From positions 62,001 through 126,000 of the forward strand of contig LNEI01000010.1 in the NCBI GenBank assembly GCA_001464455.1: 64,000 bases of DNA. The letters are read 5' to 3'. Made by a program: the position numbers and the translations under genes. Positions 16,941 through 26,855 of this stretch are shown here, in pieces. This stretch comes from Acidobacteria bacterium Ga0077534 (GTDB lineage: Bacteria; Acidobacteriota; Blastocatellia; Pyrinomonadales; Pyrinomonadaceae). Numbering within the stretch: the stretch's first letter is position 1; the number at the start of each line of letters is the position of its first letter. The notes under the pieces are model-generated. The model had not been told where the DNA came from, did no database searches, and saw nothing but the letters and a program-made list of their open reading frames with translations.

Positions 16941-19900
16941 TTACTCCAGCCCCACGAGATCGCCCATAGCCGTGTTTCCATTTACCAAGATTGTCCGCGG
17001 AGCAAATCGGTAACGCTTCGAGCTGACCGTGACCGTATAGTCAGTTCCGTTGGCGATATTGTCAAACGAAAACAGGCCAAACGAACTAGTCGTTGCGGTC
17101 CGACGCTGACCTTGAGGCGTGATCAACGAAACAGTCGCGTTTCGCAGAGCTAGGCCCGAAGGAGTTAAAACACGACCGGAGACGCTTGCCAGGGACGCAA
17201 GTTTGGCGAGAAACAGGTCCGACGCTCCACCCGCGTTGGCTGGTTGAAGTGGGTTCGCCGTTAAAAAGTTCGTAGAGTTGGTGGCCCCCAGAATATAAAC
17301 GCTGCCAAACTGATCGATAGCCGTGTCGGCGGCAAAATCATAGCCGCTGCCGCCGATAAAGGTCGAATACTCGAAAGCATTGCCCGCAGCGTTCAATTTT
17401 GCGGCAAACGCGTCTGCGTCACCGCCGCCGTATTGGGGCTGGATCGATTGCACTTGTGGAAAATTCGTGGAACCGGTTGACCCCGAAAGAAAGGCATTTC
17501 CGGCCGTGTCTACCGTAATACCCGTTAGAAAGTCGGCCCCGCTGCCGCCCCAATATGTGGAGTAGGCAATTGTTCCGGCCGCTGTGAACTTTGTCACAAA
17601 ACTGTCCGAATTTCCGCCGCCAAAAGTCTGCTGTACCGCAGAGGTCATTGGGAAGTTTGTCGAAGCGGTCAAGCCGCCAAGATAGACGTTATTTTGAGCA
17701 TCGAGGGCGATGCGGTTAGCTCTGTCATCGCCGCCGCCACCAAGGAAGGTTGAAAACGAGATGGCTGAACCGGTTCCATTTATCTTAGTGAGGAACGCAT
17801 CGAAGACTCCACCGCTAAATTCAGCTTGTGAAGCTCCGGTCGTTACCGGATAATTCATCGAGAAAGTCCCGCCGGTCAGGTACACAACGCCGCTGCTGTC
17901 GATCGCGATGTCGTTGACAATGTCATTGCCATTACCGCCCAGCAGCGATGAGTAGATCACCTGATTGCCCGCCGGATTCAGCTTCACGACGAAGCCGTCG
18001 GAAAGCAGTCCACCGTACTCCGCTTGAACGCCGCCGGTTCGCGGAAAGTCCGGTGAAGAACTGATGCCGCCAAGAAAAACTGCTCCCGTCGAATCGACCG
18101 CGATCGACGTTCCAAACTCGCCGAAAGAACCGCCATAGTAGGTGGAATAAACTATCGCGGAGCCAGCTGCATTAAGCTTTGTCACAAACGCGTTGTAGAG
18201 GCCCGTTCGTTCGCTTTGGATCGCACCGGCGACCGGATAGTTGGACGAACCGGTGTAACCGGTCAAATAGGCGTTGCCGGTCGAATCGATCGCAATATCC
18301 GAAGCATAATCCTGACCATCGCCGCCTATGTATGTCGAATAAACGATTCCCGTGCCACTTGGATCGATCTTAGAGACAAAAATATCCTGCGGGTCGCCGC
18401 CATAACCGGATTGAACAGCACCTACAAGAGGAAAGTTGGTCGAATCGGTAAACCCGGTAATATAAGCGTTGCCTGTCGCGTCGACAGTGATCGCCGAAGC
18501 CTGATCGTTTCCGCTGCCACCGAAATACGTCGAATAAACGAGAATCGGATCGATGACAAGCGGTCGCTTCTTATCGTACGGATCGAGAGCGAACCCAACC
18601 TTGGGCAAAGGGCCGTTTGTGGAATGAAGTTCATAGCGGCTTCCGATCTCGCGACGAACTCCGTTCGATACCTGGTAGCTCACAGGAGCTTTAAGTTGAA
18701 CTTCGCGTCCGCTGACTCGCAGGATCAGGTCGCCGCCTTTGTTAAGTTTGATCGATTCCGCTCCAGCAAAATCCATTTTGATCGCCTTCGGATCGCTGCC
18801 AGGTGCCACGACAAAGTCGTACTCAAGCTGACGCTGGTTGCCGTAATACACGAGGTCGACACCTTTGTAGACATCCTGCATTTCGATCTTGCTGTAATTT
18901 GGTACTTCAGTTCGCCATTTACTCTTGTCCTGTCCAACGAAGTAATTAGTGCGCGTTGGCAGTTTATTGATCGGCCGCATACGCGGTGAACGAATTGCTC
19001 CGTCTAATTTCATGCGAAGCGTCGCTTCCTCTCGATCCTCCGACCGAGAATTATCAGCAACACTTCCATTTTCTTTCCTCAACGAGATCACGAGTTCATC
19101 GGACGTAACGAAGAGATTATAGCCGGCACCGCGGGCAAGATACTTAACGCTGTCATCCACTTGGCCGCGATTTGCCTCGAAGGAAAGTGGAAGCTGTCCG
19201 TAAGCGCCTGCCAGGGTCTGAAGCTTCGGATCAGCCGCTCTTTCTTTCGACACCTCCGCTGTGGATCCGGTTTTGGCGGAACCTGAAAAATATGAGATCG
19301 GCGAAGAGATCTTCTGAAGGAGGCTGCTTAACCCCCAGCTTTCGGAAAGCTCTCTTTTAGCGCCCGGCACCACGCGGATGCCCAGTTCGCCCCGCACTTG
19401 AGGGTCCCGCACGTCTTGGCGAAGTTTGGACAGCTTTTCACGCAACGAATCACTAGCGTGCAGCATAAAGTCCGTTATCAGGGCTTCGACATCGTCGATC
19501 TCAGCCTCGTAAACGAGTGTCGGCTCCACTTCGTGCGACTCGGACAGTACGGAATTTCGAGCGCGTTGGCCCTCTTTCTCGATCATAGATCGCACAACCG
19601 GCTGGTAACGATCGAGAACCTCGCGGGACCGGAACATCAGTTGCGGGTTAAAGATCATCGTTCTCATGATCTCGCCGCTATGCTCGTAGTAGTCACTAAC
19701 ATACTCACGAACGAGTGGCGTTCGAGTAAGGACTACATCTCGGAAACCGCGCAGCTCATCAAGGCGATCACGACTATCACCGGCGTTCATCGTCTTCGCG
19801 GCCCCCATCGCGGCGTCCATCTCGGGATCGAGCAGGCGAACGGCCGGGCATATCGCAAATGACTCTTGTGACAACGAAGTCTGCATCAACAACAAAACGC

Positions 19901-22847
19901 CCGCCGTATCAGGGATCGAGAAAGCCGCAAACCGCGGGTTATCAAAGGAGATCTCAGATGGGAAAAGTGGATGAGCTTGAGCTAGGTACGTAAATTCCCC
20001 TTCCCCAACACCGCTTACCGGCGACGGTGAGCCAACCCAGTCACCGGTTTTGGACAGGGTCCACGGACACCCGGGCTGAGTTAAGACGTAAGCGGTATAT
20101 GTGCCGCCAGCTCCAGTCATAAGTGTGAGCGGCCACGCCACGTTGGTGTCCCTTTCCTGATACAAACTATACGTGCAGTTTGACGTGTTTCCGCGTTGTG
20201 TGACCGAGATCTTCTGTCGGACACCGGTGTCGTTAATGACTTCGACGATACCCGAGCGACCTGTCGCTGCTGGATTCTGTCCTACCGATATCTGAAAGGT
20301 TCCATTTCCCGAACCCGAAGTATTGCCGCCAAGTGATATGAAAGGCTGCGTCGTAGGCTCGACAACGGCCCGCCAAGTACACGGGGCTCCTGAAGACTGA
20401 GTTACAGCGATCGTCGCCGTGCCACCGGCAGGGTCGAAGTCGCGACTCGTTGGGCTGAGCGATACCGAACAACCGTTCGACACGTTTATACTTCCGGGTT
20501 CGTAAGACGTGGGCAGAAGAAGGCCGTTAATATTCGACACGCTTTGAACAGTGGGAACGCTTCCGAACGAAAATGCCGATGAACCGGGTGTAGCATTAGT
20601 CGGGATCCTTCCTGATACCGCTAAAAGTTGTATCGTGCTGGTCGGCGGGGCGTCGAATTCGATAAGGACGCCAAGCCTTCCACTCGACAACTGAGTCCTA
20701 TTGAGGGAAAGAACAGCCCCGAGACGCTGAGCTATCGGTCCAAGTGCGGCGTTGACGTCAGTGAATTTATTTGGGTCGAAATTTATCGAGAAGCTAAAAG
20801 TTACTTCGTTGGCAAGACCGCTAAATGCGACGGGCATAGATATCGGATCACCTGGTTTGCCGGTTTTGCTGAAAGCAAAAATATTTCGGTCTGGAGCTGG
20901 AGTTGGGGTCGGCGTCGGGGTCGGGGTCGGGGTCGGATTTCCCGTCGAGCGATTCCAATCCGGGAAGTTGCCGATGCTGCGGGCGGCCCCGCTGGATCCG
21001 TCGGCGTTGCGGGTCGTTATATTGGAGAAATCGTCGTCGTGGACTATTTTTAGGCCATCGGGCGACCACGCGGGATTGCTGTTGCTGATCGATGCGTTGT
21101 TAGTGATGCGGGTTTGGTTCGTTCCGTCGGGGTTCATCGTGTAGATCTCGCCGCGATTGGTTGCCCGGTTGCTGGCGAAAACGATCTTTGAGGAATTTGG
21201 CGACCAATCCGGGGCGTACGCACTGACCGGGTCGTCGGTCAGTCTGGTAAAGGTCGTCGTGCCCGAAACGCTGGTCAGCCCCGTCCCTTCAACGGTCCAA
21301 ATATCGCCGACGGAAGCCAGATTGCCATTTACGATCTTTCGCGAGAGTGCCCTGAACACGATCTTTCCGTTCGAACCCCATGATGGCTGACCATTGCTGA
21401 ATGAACCGGTCGGACTGGTTTCAGTTGCGATATTCGTGAGTTTTATCGGCGGATTGCCATCGGGAACTACCCGCAGTACAAAAAGATCGGTGAAAGAGGT
21501 GCCTCGCGTAAAAACGATAAAGTCGCCTTGCGGAGACCACGACGGGTTGTCACCGACCACTCCGGTCGAGACCTGACTCGAGCAGTCCGCATTGGCTGTC
21601 CATATCGCACCGTCCCTCATGAAAGCAAGCTTTTGCCCGTCATGAGAATACGCCGGGCGTCGGCTCTCGCTCGTTCCGCCGCACAGAATACTTGCAGTGG
21701 CTCCCGCAGAGTCAGACACGCGGTATATCTGCACCACACCGGCTCCATCCGAAAAGCGTTCGAAAGCGATCATGCCATTTGCGACTGCGGGAGTAGGAGT
21801 TGGAGTAGCGGCGACGACGGCGGCTCCCCAATTTGGGAATACGTCGCCGGATCCAAAGTTGGTAATGATGGCCGGTGTGGTCCCATTGCTGCCGTCGGCG
21901 TTGACGGTTCGAATAGTCGCGTTTTGCGAGCCTTGCGTACCGCCACGGGAGTAGGCGATCCTTGTGCCGTCGGGCGACCAGGTTGGCTGAGATTTAAAAT
22001 CGACCGTGTTGGTAAGCCGCTTGGGGCTCGAGCCGTCAGGGTTCGCCGAGTATATCTCTGAGGCGTTGAACATCGGGTAATCGCGTGTGCTCATGAACGC
22101 GATCTTGCTGCCATCCGGCGACCATGTTGCCTCGCGATCGTTAGTGTTTTGCCCTGAGATAAGAGTAAACGTGGGCGGATTTGCGGTAATAGCCGCCGGA
22201 GTATTCGGGATCGGATCAGTCACGCAGACACCTTTTGGATCGGTCCCACCGCCAGAAAATGGATCGTAACAGGCCGCGACGATCCGGTTTGTTGAGCCCC
22301 AAGCCGGCTTCGAGATCGTCCGCGTACCAGTCGGGATCAAAACTTCGTTGGAGCCCTCGCTGCCCTGCGTCATGTCGACTATGTGAATTTGTCCCTTACC
22401 ATTGTCTCCAACGCTGATGAAATCTCCGCGTATGAACGCAAGTCGAGAGCCGTCGGGTGACCACGTCGGTGTAAATCCCTGTCTAGGGGTCGCAAGCTGA
22501 CGGACGTTCGTGCCGTCAGCGTTCATGATCATTAGAAAGCCGTTCGTCGCGCCCGCAGTATTGTCTGTAAATACGATCTTCGTACCATCGGGTGAGTATG
22601 CGGGATGAAACCCTCGACGCAAGCCGGTCGAGATGCCAGTTCCTGGCGTGATCGTGTATAGCTCGGAAGCCGTCCGACCGCCTTGCTGATAGACGATCTT
22701 CCCATTAGCTGCCGATGGAGAAAGTGCAATGTCTGCACTCTGAGCAAGGGCGTCAAACCAGAAAGAACTGCCCCAAAAGCCAAGGCCTACAATAAACGCA
22801 ACGCCAAGAAACCGAACATTGAACCGCGAACCGACTTTATGAAGCAT
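16941..22847 (-). CDS. Giant exported multidomain protein: TolB/PD40 propeller, cohesin-like, BACON, DUF7948/SBBP propeller, carboxypeptidase-regulatory domain
   Basis: 1968 residues with an N-terminal signal/anchor segment (about 8-36) and a GGAGG-type site before ATG 22847. In order: TolB-type PD40 repeats (about 60-630), with a short PTPTP break near 345; a (PTP)n linker near 645; a cohesin-like beta domain (about 655-790); a BACON domain (CSVSLSPTSRDFDPAGG, about 795-900) and a second BACON-like one; a charged helical stretch (about 1010-1190); a DUF7948 domain (SFEANRGQVDDSVKYLARG, about 1215-1460); seven SBBP repeats (YSTYFGGSGNDQA..ITVDATGNAYITG) that would make a propeller to about 1880; and a carboxypeptidase-regulatory-like domain at the C-terminus. 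Probably an envelope or secreted binding protein. No catalytic motif seen. Confidence 0.85.
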   Translation of the reverse strand: MLHKVGSRFNVRFLGVAFIVGLGFWGSSFWFDALAQSADIALSPSAANGKIVYQQGGRTASELYTITPGTGISTGLRRGFHPAYSPDGTKIVFTDNTAGATNGFLMIMNADGTNVRQLATPRQGFTPTWSPDGSRLAFIRGDFISVGDNGKGQIHIVDMTQGSEGSNEVLIPTGTRTISKPAWGSTNRIVAACYDPFSGGGTDPKGVCVTDPIPNTPAAITANPPTFTLISGQNTNDREATWSPDGSKIAFMSTRDYPMFNASEIYSANPDGSSPKRLTNTVDFKSQPTWSPDGTRIAYSRGGTQGSQNATIRTVNADGSNGTTPAIITNFGSGDVFPNWGAAVVAATPTPTPAVANGMIAFERFSDGAGVVQIYRVSDSAGATASILCGGTSESRRPAYSHDGQKLAFMRDGAIWTANADCSSQVSTGVVGDNPSWSPQGDFIVFTRGTSFTDLFVLRVVPDGNPPIKLTNIATETSPTGSFSNGQPSWGSNGKIVFRALSRKIVNGNLASVGDIWTVEGTGLTSVSGTTTFTRLTDDPVSAYAPDWSPNSSKIVFASNRATNRGEIYTMNPDGTNQTRITNNASISNSNPAWSPDGLKIVHDDDFSNITTRNADGSSGAARSIGNFPDWNRSTGNPTPTPTPTPTPTPAPDRNIFAFSKTGKPGDPISMPVAFSGLANEVTFSFSINFDPNKFTDVNAALGPIAQRLGAVLSLNRTQLSSGRLGVLIEFDAPPTSTIQLLAVSGRIPTNATPGSSAFSFGSVPTVQSVSNINGLLLPTSYEPGSINVSNGCSVSLSPTSRDFDPAGGTATIAVTQSSGAPCTWRAVVEPTTQPFISLGGNTSGSGNGTFQISVGQNPAATGRSGIVEVINDTGVRQKISVTQRGNTSNCTYSLYQERDTNVAWPLTLMTGAGGTYTAYVLTQPGCPWTLSKTGDWVGSPSPVSGVGEGEFTYLAQAHPLFPSEISFDNPRFAAFSIPDTAGVLLLMQTSLSQESFAICPAVRLLDPEMDAAMGAAKTMNAGDSRDRLDELRGFRDVVLTRTPLVREYVSDYYEHSGEIMRTMIFNPQLMFRSREVLDRYQPVVRSMIEKEGQRARNSVLSESHEVEPTLVYEAEIDDVEALITDFMLHASDSLREKLSKLRQDVRDPQVRGELGIRVVPGAKRELSESWGLSSLLQKISSPISYFSGSAKTGSTAEVSKERAADPKLQTLAGAYGQLPLSFEANRGQVDDSVKYLARGAGYNLFVTSDELVISLRKENGSVADNSRSEDREEATLRMKLDGAIRSPRMRPINKLPTRTNYFVGQDKSKWRTEVPNYSKIEMQDVYKGVDLVYYGNQRQLEYDFVVAPGSDPKAIKMDFAGAESIKLNKGGDLILRVSGREVQLKAPVSYQVSNGVRREIGSRYELHSTNGPLPKVGFALDPYDKKRPLVIDPILVYSTYFGGSGNDQASAITVDATGNAYITGFTDSTNFPLVGAVQSGYGGDPQDIFVSKIDPSGTGIVYSTYIGGDGQDYASDIAIDSTGNAYLTGYTGSSNYPVAGAIQSERTGLYNAFVTKLNAAGSAIVYSTYYGGSFGEFGTSIAVDSTGAVFLGGISSSPDFPRTGGVQAEYGGLLSDGFVVKLNPAGNQVIYSSLLGGNGNDIVNDIAIDSSGVVYLTGGTFSMNYPVTTGASQAEFSGGVFDAFLTKINGTGSAISFSTFLGGGGDDRANRIALDAQNNVYLGGLTASTNFPMTSAVQQTFGGGNSDSFVTKFTAAGTIAYSTYWGGSGADFLTGITVDTAGNAFLSGSTGSTNFPQVQSIQPQYGGGDADAFAAKLNAAGNAFEYSTFIGGSGYDFAADTAIDQFGSVYILGATNSTNFLTANPLQPANAGGASDLFLAKLASLASVSGRVLTPSGLALRNATVSLITPQGQRRTATTSSFGLFSFDNIANGTDYTVTVSSKRYRFAPRTILVNGNTAMGDLVGLE

Positions 22848-22948
22848 GTCAAAACAATCCTCCGTTTTGACCTACATGCGACAAGCCGAAGGGTTTTGGC
22901 TCAAAAAAACTGTCAGATGGGTAAAAAGAATTAAAATTCGATCGAAAA

Positions 22949-23404
22949 CTATCGTTTCATAGTTTTTTCGTAGATCTGTATCCACTCTTCAGCAGACATC
23001 TTGGCGGCGAGTTTACCGATCAGTTTTACGGGAATATCGGCGGGTTTTTTGAAGCGGATGCAGGATCTTCCCATGTCGAGTTTTCGGGGTGTTGCCTTGC
23101 TCCATTCGTCCTGAAACCACGCCAGCAAGACCGGATCGGCATAGATGCCCATGTGGTAGAGGGCGATGAAATTCTTTTGCGAAGCGAGGCCGAGAAACGG
23201 AAGCGGCGTTTTCGGGTCGCAATGATAGCCGGGCGGATAAACCTCGTGCGGGATGACCCAGCCAAAATGGCCGTAGCCCATCGATTCCTCGAACCCGTCA
23301 GGGATGTTTGCATTAATAGCGTCGCGGAGTTCAGCTAATACTTGACGGCGGTCGTCGGGGGCGGTGGCAATGTATTCTTCCGGGGTTTTCGCGTCTGATT
23401 GCAT
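22949..23404 (-). CDS. DUF1801 family protein
   Basis: About 151 residues from ATG 23404; an ATG at 23440 would add 12. TPEEYIATAPDDRRQVLAELRDAINANIPDGFEE, GYGHFGWVIP and FKKPADIPVKLIGKLAAKMSAEEWI are typical of DUF1801 (YdhG/YjhX-like fold). The biochemical role is unknown. Stands alone between two other minus-strand genes. Confidence 0.8.
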   Translation of the reverse strand: MQSDAKTPEEYIATAPDDRRQVLAELRDAINANIPDGFEESMGYGHFGWVIPHEVYPPGYHCDPKTPLPFLGLASQKNFIALYHMGIYADPVLLAWFQDEWSKATPRKLDMGRSCIRFKKPADIPVKLIGKLAAKMSAEEWIQIYEKTMKR

Positions 23405-23446
23405 AGGCTCTGATTTTTTTGACAGATTAGCATAGGACAACGTGGT

Positions 23447-23477
23447 TGGGACAAATAGGACGGATATGACGGATTGG
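23447..23477. repeat. Short GGACGGATA word-repeat patch
   Basis: Reiterated ggttgggac, aaataggac and ggatatgacgg words upstream of the DUF1801 gene. They resemble the tract at 3334-3424 in word content. Confidence 0.35.
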
Positions 23478-23485
23478 AACCTTCG

Positions 23486-24688
23486 TCAGGTGCTTTTCTT
23501 ATGCGTGTTCATCTGCGATCTATTTGCAAGCAATCTCTCAAGATGCTGTTGCTCGATGCCGTACATCTGTTTGATCTCTGAGATCTGTCGCTGAGATTGC
23601 TCGGGATGGGTTGGTGTTTTTAACCGCGTTCCAACAAGCATGTTGTTCTTTGGCGTGTGTTCAATGCCGACGAATTCAAAAAGCTTGGTTGAGTAGCCGC
23701 TGCGTTCGAGCAGGAGCGAGCGAATGCCGTCGGTGAGGGTTTCGGCGGTTCGTTCGAGCATGACTCCGTGTTTTAGGATATCGCGAAGCATCTCCGGAGA
23801 TTTGATCTGCGGACGGATCTCCTGGTGACAGCAAGGGGCGGCGACGATGAGGTCGGCTTTGGCGGTGATCCCTTTGAAAATGGCGTCGTCGGTTGCAGTG
23901 TTGCAGGCGTGAAGTGCGATGAGAATATCGACCTCGCCCACGTCGTAGTCCGCGATGCTGCCCAATTCAAATTTCAGCCCATCAAAACCCGCTGCTGCGG
24001 CCACCCCGTTACCGAGATCGACCAGGTCGCGTTTCGTATCGACGCCGGTCAGTTGGATGTCGACATTTCGCGTGTTCTTGAAATAGTCATAGGCGGCAAA
24101 TGTCAGGTAACCTTTGCCCGAGCCCATATCGATGACCCGCAGGTTCGTACGGTCGCGCAGTTCCGATTTGTCGACGAGGCTCGCCAGAACCTCGACAAAT
24201 TTGTTTATCTGTTTCCACTTGTGCTGTTCACGATCGCGGATGCGGCCGTTGTCGTCGGTTATGCCGAGTGATCGCAGGTAGAAGCTGTTCGGGTCGATCT
24301 GCTCTTTCTTCTCTCTATTATGAGCCGCTGCCGGAGCCGCCGTAAACGTAGGTTTGCCAACGTTTAGTCGCGATTTGCCCTTTTTGCCCACCTCAAGCTG
24401 ATAATCATTCTCCGTGGTAAACAAATGCCCGCTGCGAAAGCCATTGTCGAGAGCGTCGCCGATCAAGGCTATTCCCGTGTCGAGGTCGTAGTTTTTCGCC
24501 GTGTCGCGGGTCGCTCCGCGATAAAGAAAATAAAGCCGCTGCCCCTTTTTTGTAGAAACCGGCCGTACCAGGATTTTTTGCAGATGCTCGTCAGGGCCTT
24601 TATAATTGCCGAGTGTGAGTTTGACGAAGGATTCGTTTTTCAGACTTTCGGCGAGTGCTGCGATGAATTTGTCTAGGTTTTCGGTCAT
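23486..24688 (-). CDS. Class I SAM-dependent methyltransferase (METTL25/RRNAD1-like)
   Basis: 400 residues. The SAM site is at about 185-200 (RVIDMGSGKGYLTFAAYDYF), with TGVDTKRDLVDLGN and then DILIALHACNTATDDAIFKGI and LIVAAPCCHQEIRPQI, the CCHQE motif of METTL25/RRNAD1-like enzymes. The N-terminal about 100 residues form an extra domain with TLGNYKGPDEHLQKILVRPV. The substrate is unknown; RNA is plausible from relatives. Confidence 0.75.
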   Translation of the reverse strand: MTENLDKFIAALAESLKNESFVKLTLGNYKGPDEHLQKILVRPVSTKKGQRLYFLYRGATRDTAKNYDLDTGIALIGDALDNGFRSGHLFTTENDYQLEVGKKGKSRLNVGKPTFTAAPAAAHNREKKEQIDPNSFYLRSLGITDDNGRIRDREQHKWKQINKFVEVLASLVDKSELRDRTNLRVIDMGSGKGYLTFAAYDYFKNTRNVDIQLTGVDTKRDLVDLGNGVAAAAGFDGLKFELGSIADYDVGEVDILIALHACNTATDDAIFKGITAKADLIVAAPCCHQEIRPQIKSPEMLRDILKHGVMLERTAETLTDGIRSLLLERSGYSTKLFEFVGIEHTPKNNMLVGTRLKTPTHPEQSQRQISEIKQMYGIEQQHLERLLANRSQMNTHKKST

Positions 24689-24706
24689 TAGGCTAAATGA
24701 TATTTA

Positions 24707-24774
24707 GCCACGAATTTCACGAATTACACGAATGAGAAATGCTTTTTATTCGTGCCATTCGTGTAATTCGTGGC
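24707..24774. repeat. CACGAAT inverted repeat, copy 2
   Basis: The left arm 24707-24733 holds CACGAAT words, with complementary ATTCGTG words at 24748-24774. It sits between divergently oriented genes, just upstream of the VOC gene. The in-frame extension upstream of that gene is translated repeat and not protein. Confidence 0.85.
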
Positions 24775-24785
24775 AAAAACACCAA

Positions 24786-25202
24786 ATGAATAATCTATTT
24801 CACCTTGCGTTTCCCGTTCACGATCTCGATGCGGCTCGGGAGTTTTATGGCGGGCTTTTAGGATGTGCTGAGGGGCGGAACTCGGATCGGTGGATCGACT
24901 TTGATCTTTTCGGTCATCAGATAGTGACCCACCTTAACCCGGCGAAGGCTGGCATCGCAATGACAAATCCGGTCGACGGTGACGATGTGCCCGTTCCGCA
25001 TTTTGGCGTGATACTGCCGATGGACGAATGGCGTGAATTTTCGGAACGTTTACGCAGCCAGGGCGTGAAATTTGTCATCGAGCCGCACATTCGCTTTGCA
25101 GGCGAGGTTGGGGAGCAGGCGACGATGTTCTTTCTGGACCCGAGCGGTAACGCGTTGGAATTCAAGGCGTTTGGCGATTTTTCGCAGGTTTTTGCTAAGT
25201 AG
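24786..25202 (+). CDS. VOC (glyoxalase/bleomycin-resistance) family protein
   Basis: 138 residues from ATG 24786. Paired beta-alpha-beta-beta-beta modules: [24 protein letters not shown] and a second half with [30 protein letters not shown]. His6, and Glu near the end (NALEFKAF), fit the metal sites of the fold. The substrate is unknown. Confidence 0.85.
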   Translation: MNNLFHLAFPVHDLDAAREFYGGLLGCAEGRNSDRWIDFDLFGHQIVTHLNPAKAGIAMTNPVDGDDVPVPHFGVILPMDEWREFSERLRSQGVKFVIEPHIRFAGEVGEQATMFFLDPSGNALEFKAFGDFSQVFAK

Positions 25203-25213
25203 AATGATTTTTT

Positions 25214-25284
25214 CAGCCCGCGCGTCAGCAGAGGCGATATATCCAGCGTGAGCGTATCGCCCTTGCTGACGCGCGGGCCTTTGC
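25214..25284 (+). repeat. Palindromic element family B, copy B1 (intergenic)
   Basis: The left arm 25214-25239 (GCCCGCGCGTCAGCAGAGGC...) is matched by the right arm 25254-25278 (...CGCCCTTGCTGACGCGCGGGC), followed by CTTTGC. It fills the gap up to the ATG of the deacetylase gene at 25288. Confidence 0.85.
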
Positions 25285-25287
25285 ATT

Positions 25288-26232
25288 ATGAAGATCTTTG
25301 AGGCTTTTCTGATCGCTTCGGTGGCGACGATCACCATTTTCGGGCAGCAGCCCAACCGCACGGTCGCCGTTACTATCGACGATCTGCCGGTTGTTTCCAC
25401 GCGTGGCGATCTTAAGAATCGGCGAGAGATCACGAAAAAGCTGCTTGGCCATATTAAGAAAGCAGGCGTTCCGGCGATCGGGTTTGTGAATGAGAACAAG
25501 CTTTACGTGGGTGAAAAGCGTAGCGAAACGCAGATGGATCTGCTAAAGATGTGGCTCGATGCCGGGCTCGAACTTGGCAATCACACTTACTCTCATCGTA
25601 GTCTCAACCGTATTGAACTCGCCGAATATCAGGAAGATCTGCTAAAGGGTGAAACGATCACAAAGCAGCTTTTGGCGGCGAAGGGTAGGCAAATGCGGTA
25701 CTTTCGCCATCCGTTCCTGCAAACAGGGCGGACGATGGAGGTCAAAGCAAACTTCGACGAGTTTCTCAAAAAGCACGGCTACACGATCGCTCCGGTCACG
25801 CATGACAATGCGGACTACATCTTTTCGCGGGCGTATGACATTGCTTTTGACCGCAAAGACACGAAGCTGATGAAGCAGGTCGGCGACGCTTACGTGCCGT
25901 ACATGGAAGCGAAGCTCGACTATTGGGAACGGCAGTCGGTAAAGCTTTTCGGCAGGGAAGTAAGTCAAACGTTGCTTATCCACGCGAACTTTATAAATTC
26001 AGATTATTTTGACGACCTCGCAGCGATGTTCAAGAGACGCGGGTACAAGTTCGTCGACCTCGAAACTGCTTTGAAAGATGAAGCGTACCGTCTGCCCGAC
26101 AAGTTTACGGGAGCCGCCGGAATCTCATGGCTCCACCGCTGGACACTCGACAGAGGAAGGGAATTCCTGCTGCCGAGTGAACCGATGGTCCCTGAGTTCG
26201 TGCTTAAACTCTCGGGTTTTGAAAGCGAATGA
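25288..26232 (+). CDS. Exported polysaccharide deacetylase (CE4/NodB) family protein
   Basis: 314 residues with an N-terminal hydrophobic segment (about 4-20, ending FGQQP). VAVTIDDLPV supplies the metal-binding Asp pair and ELGNHTYSHRSLN the H-x3-H metal motif. RYFRHPFLQTGR and a C-terminal LLIHANFIN complete the CE4 motifs. It should remove acetyl groups from a cell-wall or capsular polymer outside the membrane. The start lies immediately after element B1. Confidence 0.85.
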   Translation: MKIFEAFLIASVATITIFGQQPNRTVAVTIDDLPVVSTRGDLKNRREITKKLLGHIKKAGVPAIGFVNENKLYVGEKRSETQMDLLKMWLDAGLELGNHTYSHRSLNRIELAEYQEDLLKGETITKQLLAAKGRQMRYFRHPFLQTGRTMEVKANFDEFLKKHGYTIAPVTHDNADYIFSRAYDIAFDRKDTKLMKQVGDAYVPYMEAKLDYWERQSVKLFGREVSQTLLIHANFINSDYFDDLAAMFKRRGYKFVDLETALKDEAYRLPDKFTGAAGISWLHRWTLDRGREFLLPSEPMVPEFVLKLSGFESE

Positions 26233-26244
26233 ACCCGTGTCGAA

Positions 26245-26817
26245 CTATCTCGGTTTTATCGAGACGTTGAGTTTGAAGTCTCCCGCGGTCAGGCCTTTGG
26301 CTCCGGCGACGCCGATGAGGATGCTGTAGGGCGAATTGACGGAAATGTACTCGATCTTTCTGACGCCGTCGTCTTTGTTTTTTACAGTCCGGCCGCCGGG
26401 AAGATTTGCATAGATCGGATACTTGGCCTCGCACGAGATCGCTTGTTGAACGTTTGGTGGAACGCTCTGGTCGATCGGCTTGCTGCCCTGTCGCAAGGCG
26501 TACAGATTGATCTGAGCATCGTCTTTTGGCGTCAGGGTGATCGTCATCGACGAAGCCGCCGGCATCGTGACGCGATAAAGAACGTGATTGCCCGAAAACA
26601 TCTCAAAACGTGTTCCCGGAAAACAGGCTACCTGGCTGCTCTCTGCCCATCGTAGTGGAATGATCTGCCCATCTTTGATATTACCGACTATCTCGCCACC
26701 GGCAACCGGATCAGCGGGCATCGTCAGTTGGGTCACCTTGGGTGCAGTCGCCGTTTGAGCCAGGGCGACTGTGCCCAGAACCATCATCAACGTAAATAAC
26801 TTGATCATTAACTTCAT
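26245..26817 (-). CDS. Exported protein of unknown function
   Basis: 190 residues with a clear signal peptide (MKLMIKLFTLMMVLGTVALAQ) and a strong ribosome-binding site (AGGAGAAGG) before ATG 26817. The mature part is beta-rich (TMTITLTPKDDAQINLYALRQG; SPYSILIGVAGAKGL) and resembles a small carbohydrate- or lipid-binding beta-sandwich. No family recognised. Two Cys residues could form a disulfide. Downstream partner of 26856-27230 with a 38-base gap. Confidence 0.7.
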   Translation of the reverse strand: MKLMIKLFTLMMVLGTVALAQTATAPKVTQLTMPADPVAGGEIVGNIKDGQIIPLRWAESSQVACFPGTRFEMFSGNHVLYRVTMPAASSMTITLTPKDDAQINLYALRQGSKPIDQSVPPNVQQAISCEAKYPIYANLPGGRTVKNKDDGVRKIEYISVNSPYSILIGVAGAKGLTAGDFKLNVSIKPR

Positions 26818-26855
26818 AATTCCTTCTCCTTTCTTGAAACAGTTTTATTGCGAAT

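Noticed and set aside
24732-24785. N-terminal extension of the VOC protein
   Set aside because: It is translated from the CACGAAT inverted repeat; the conserved start is ATG 24786.
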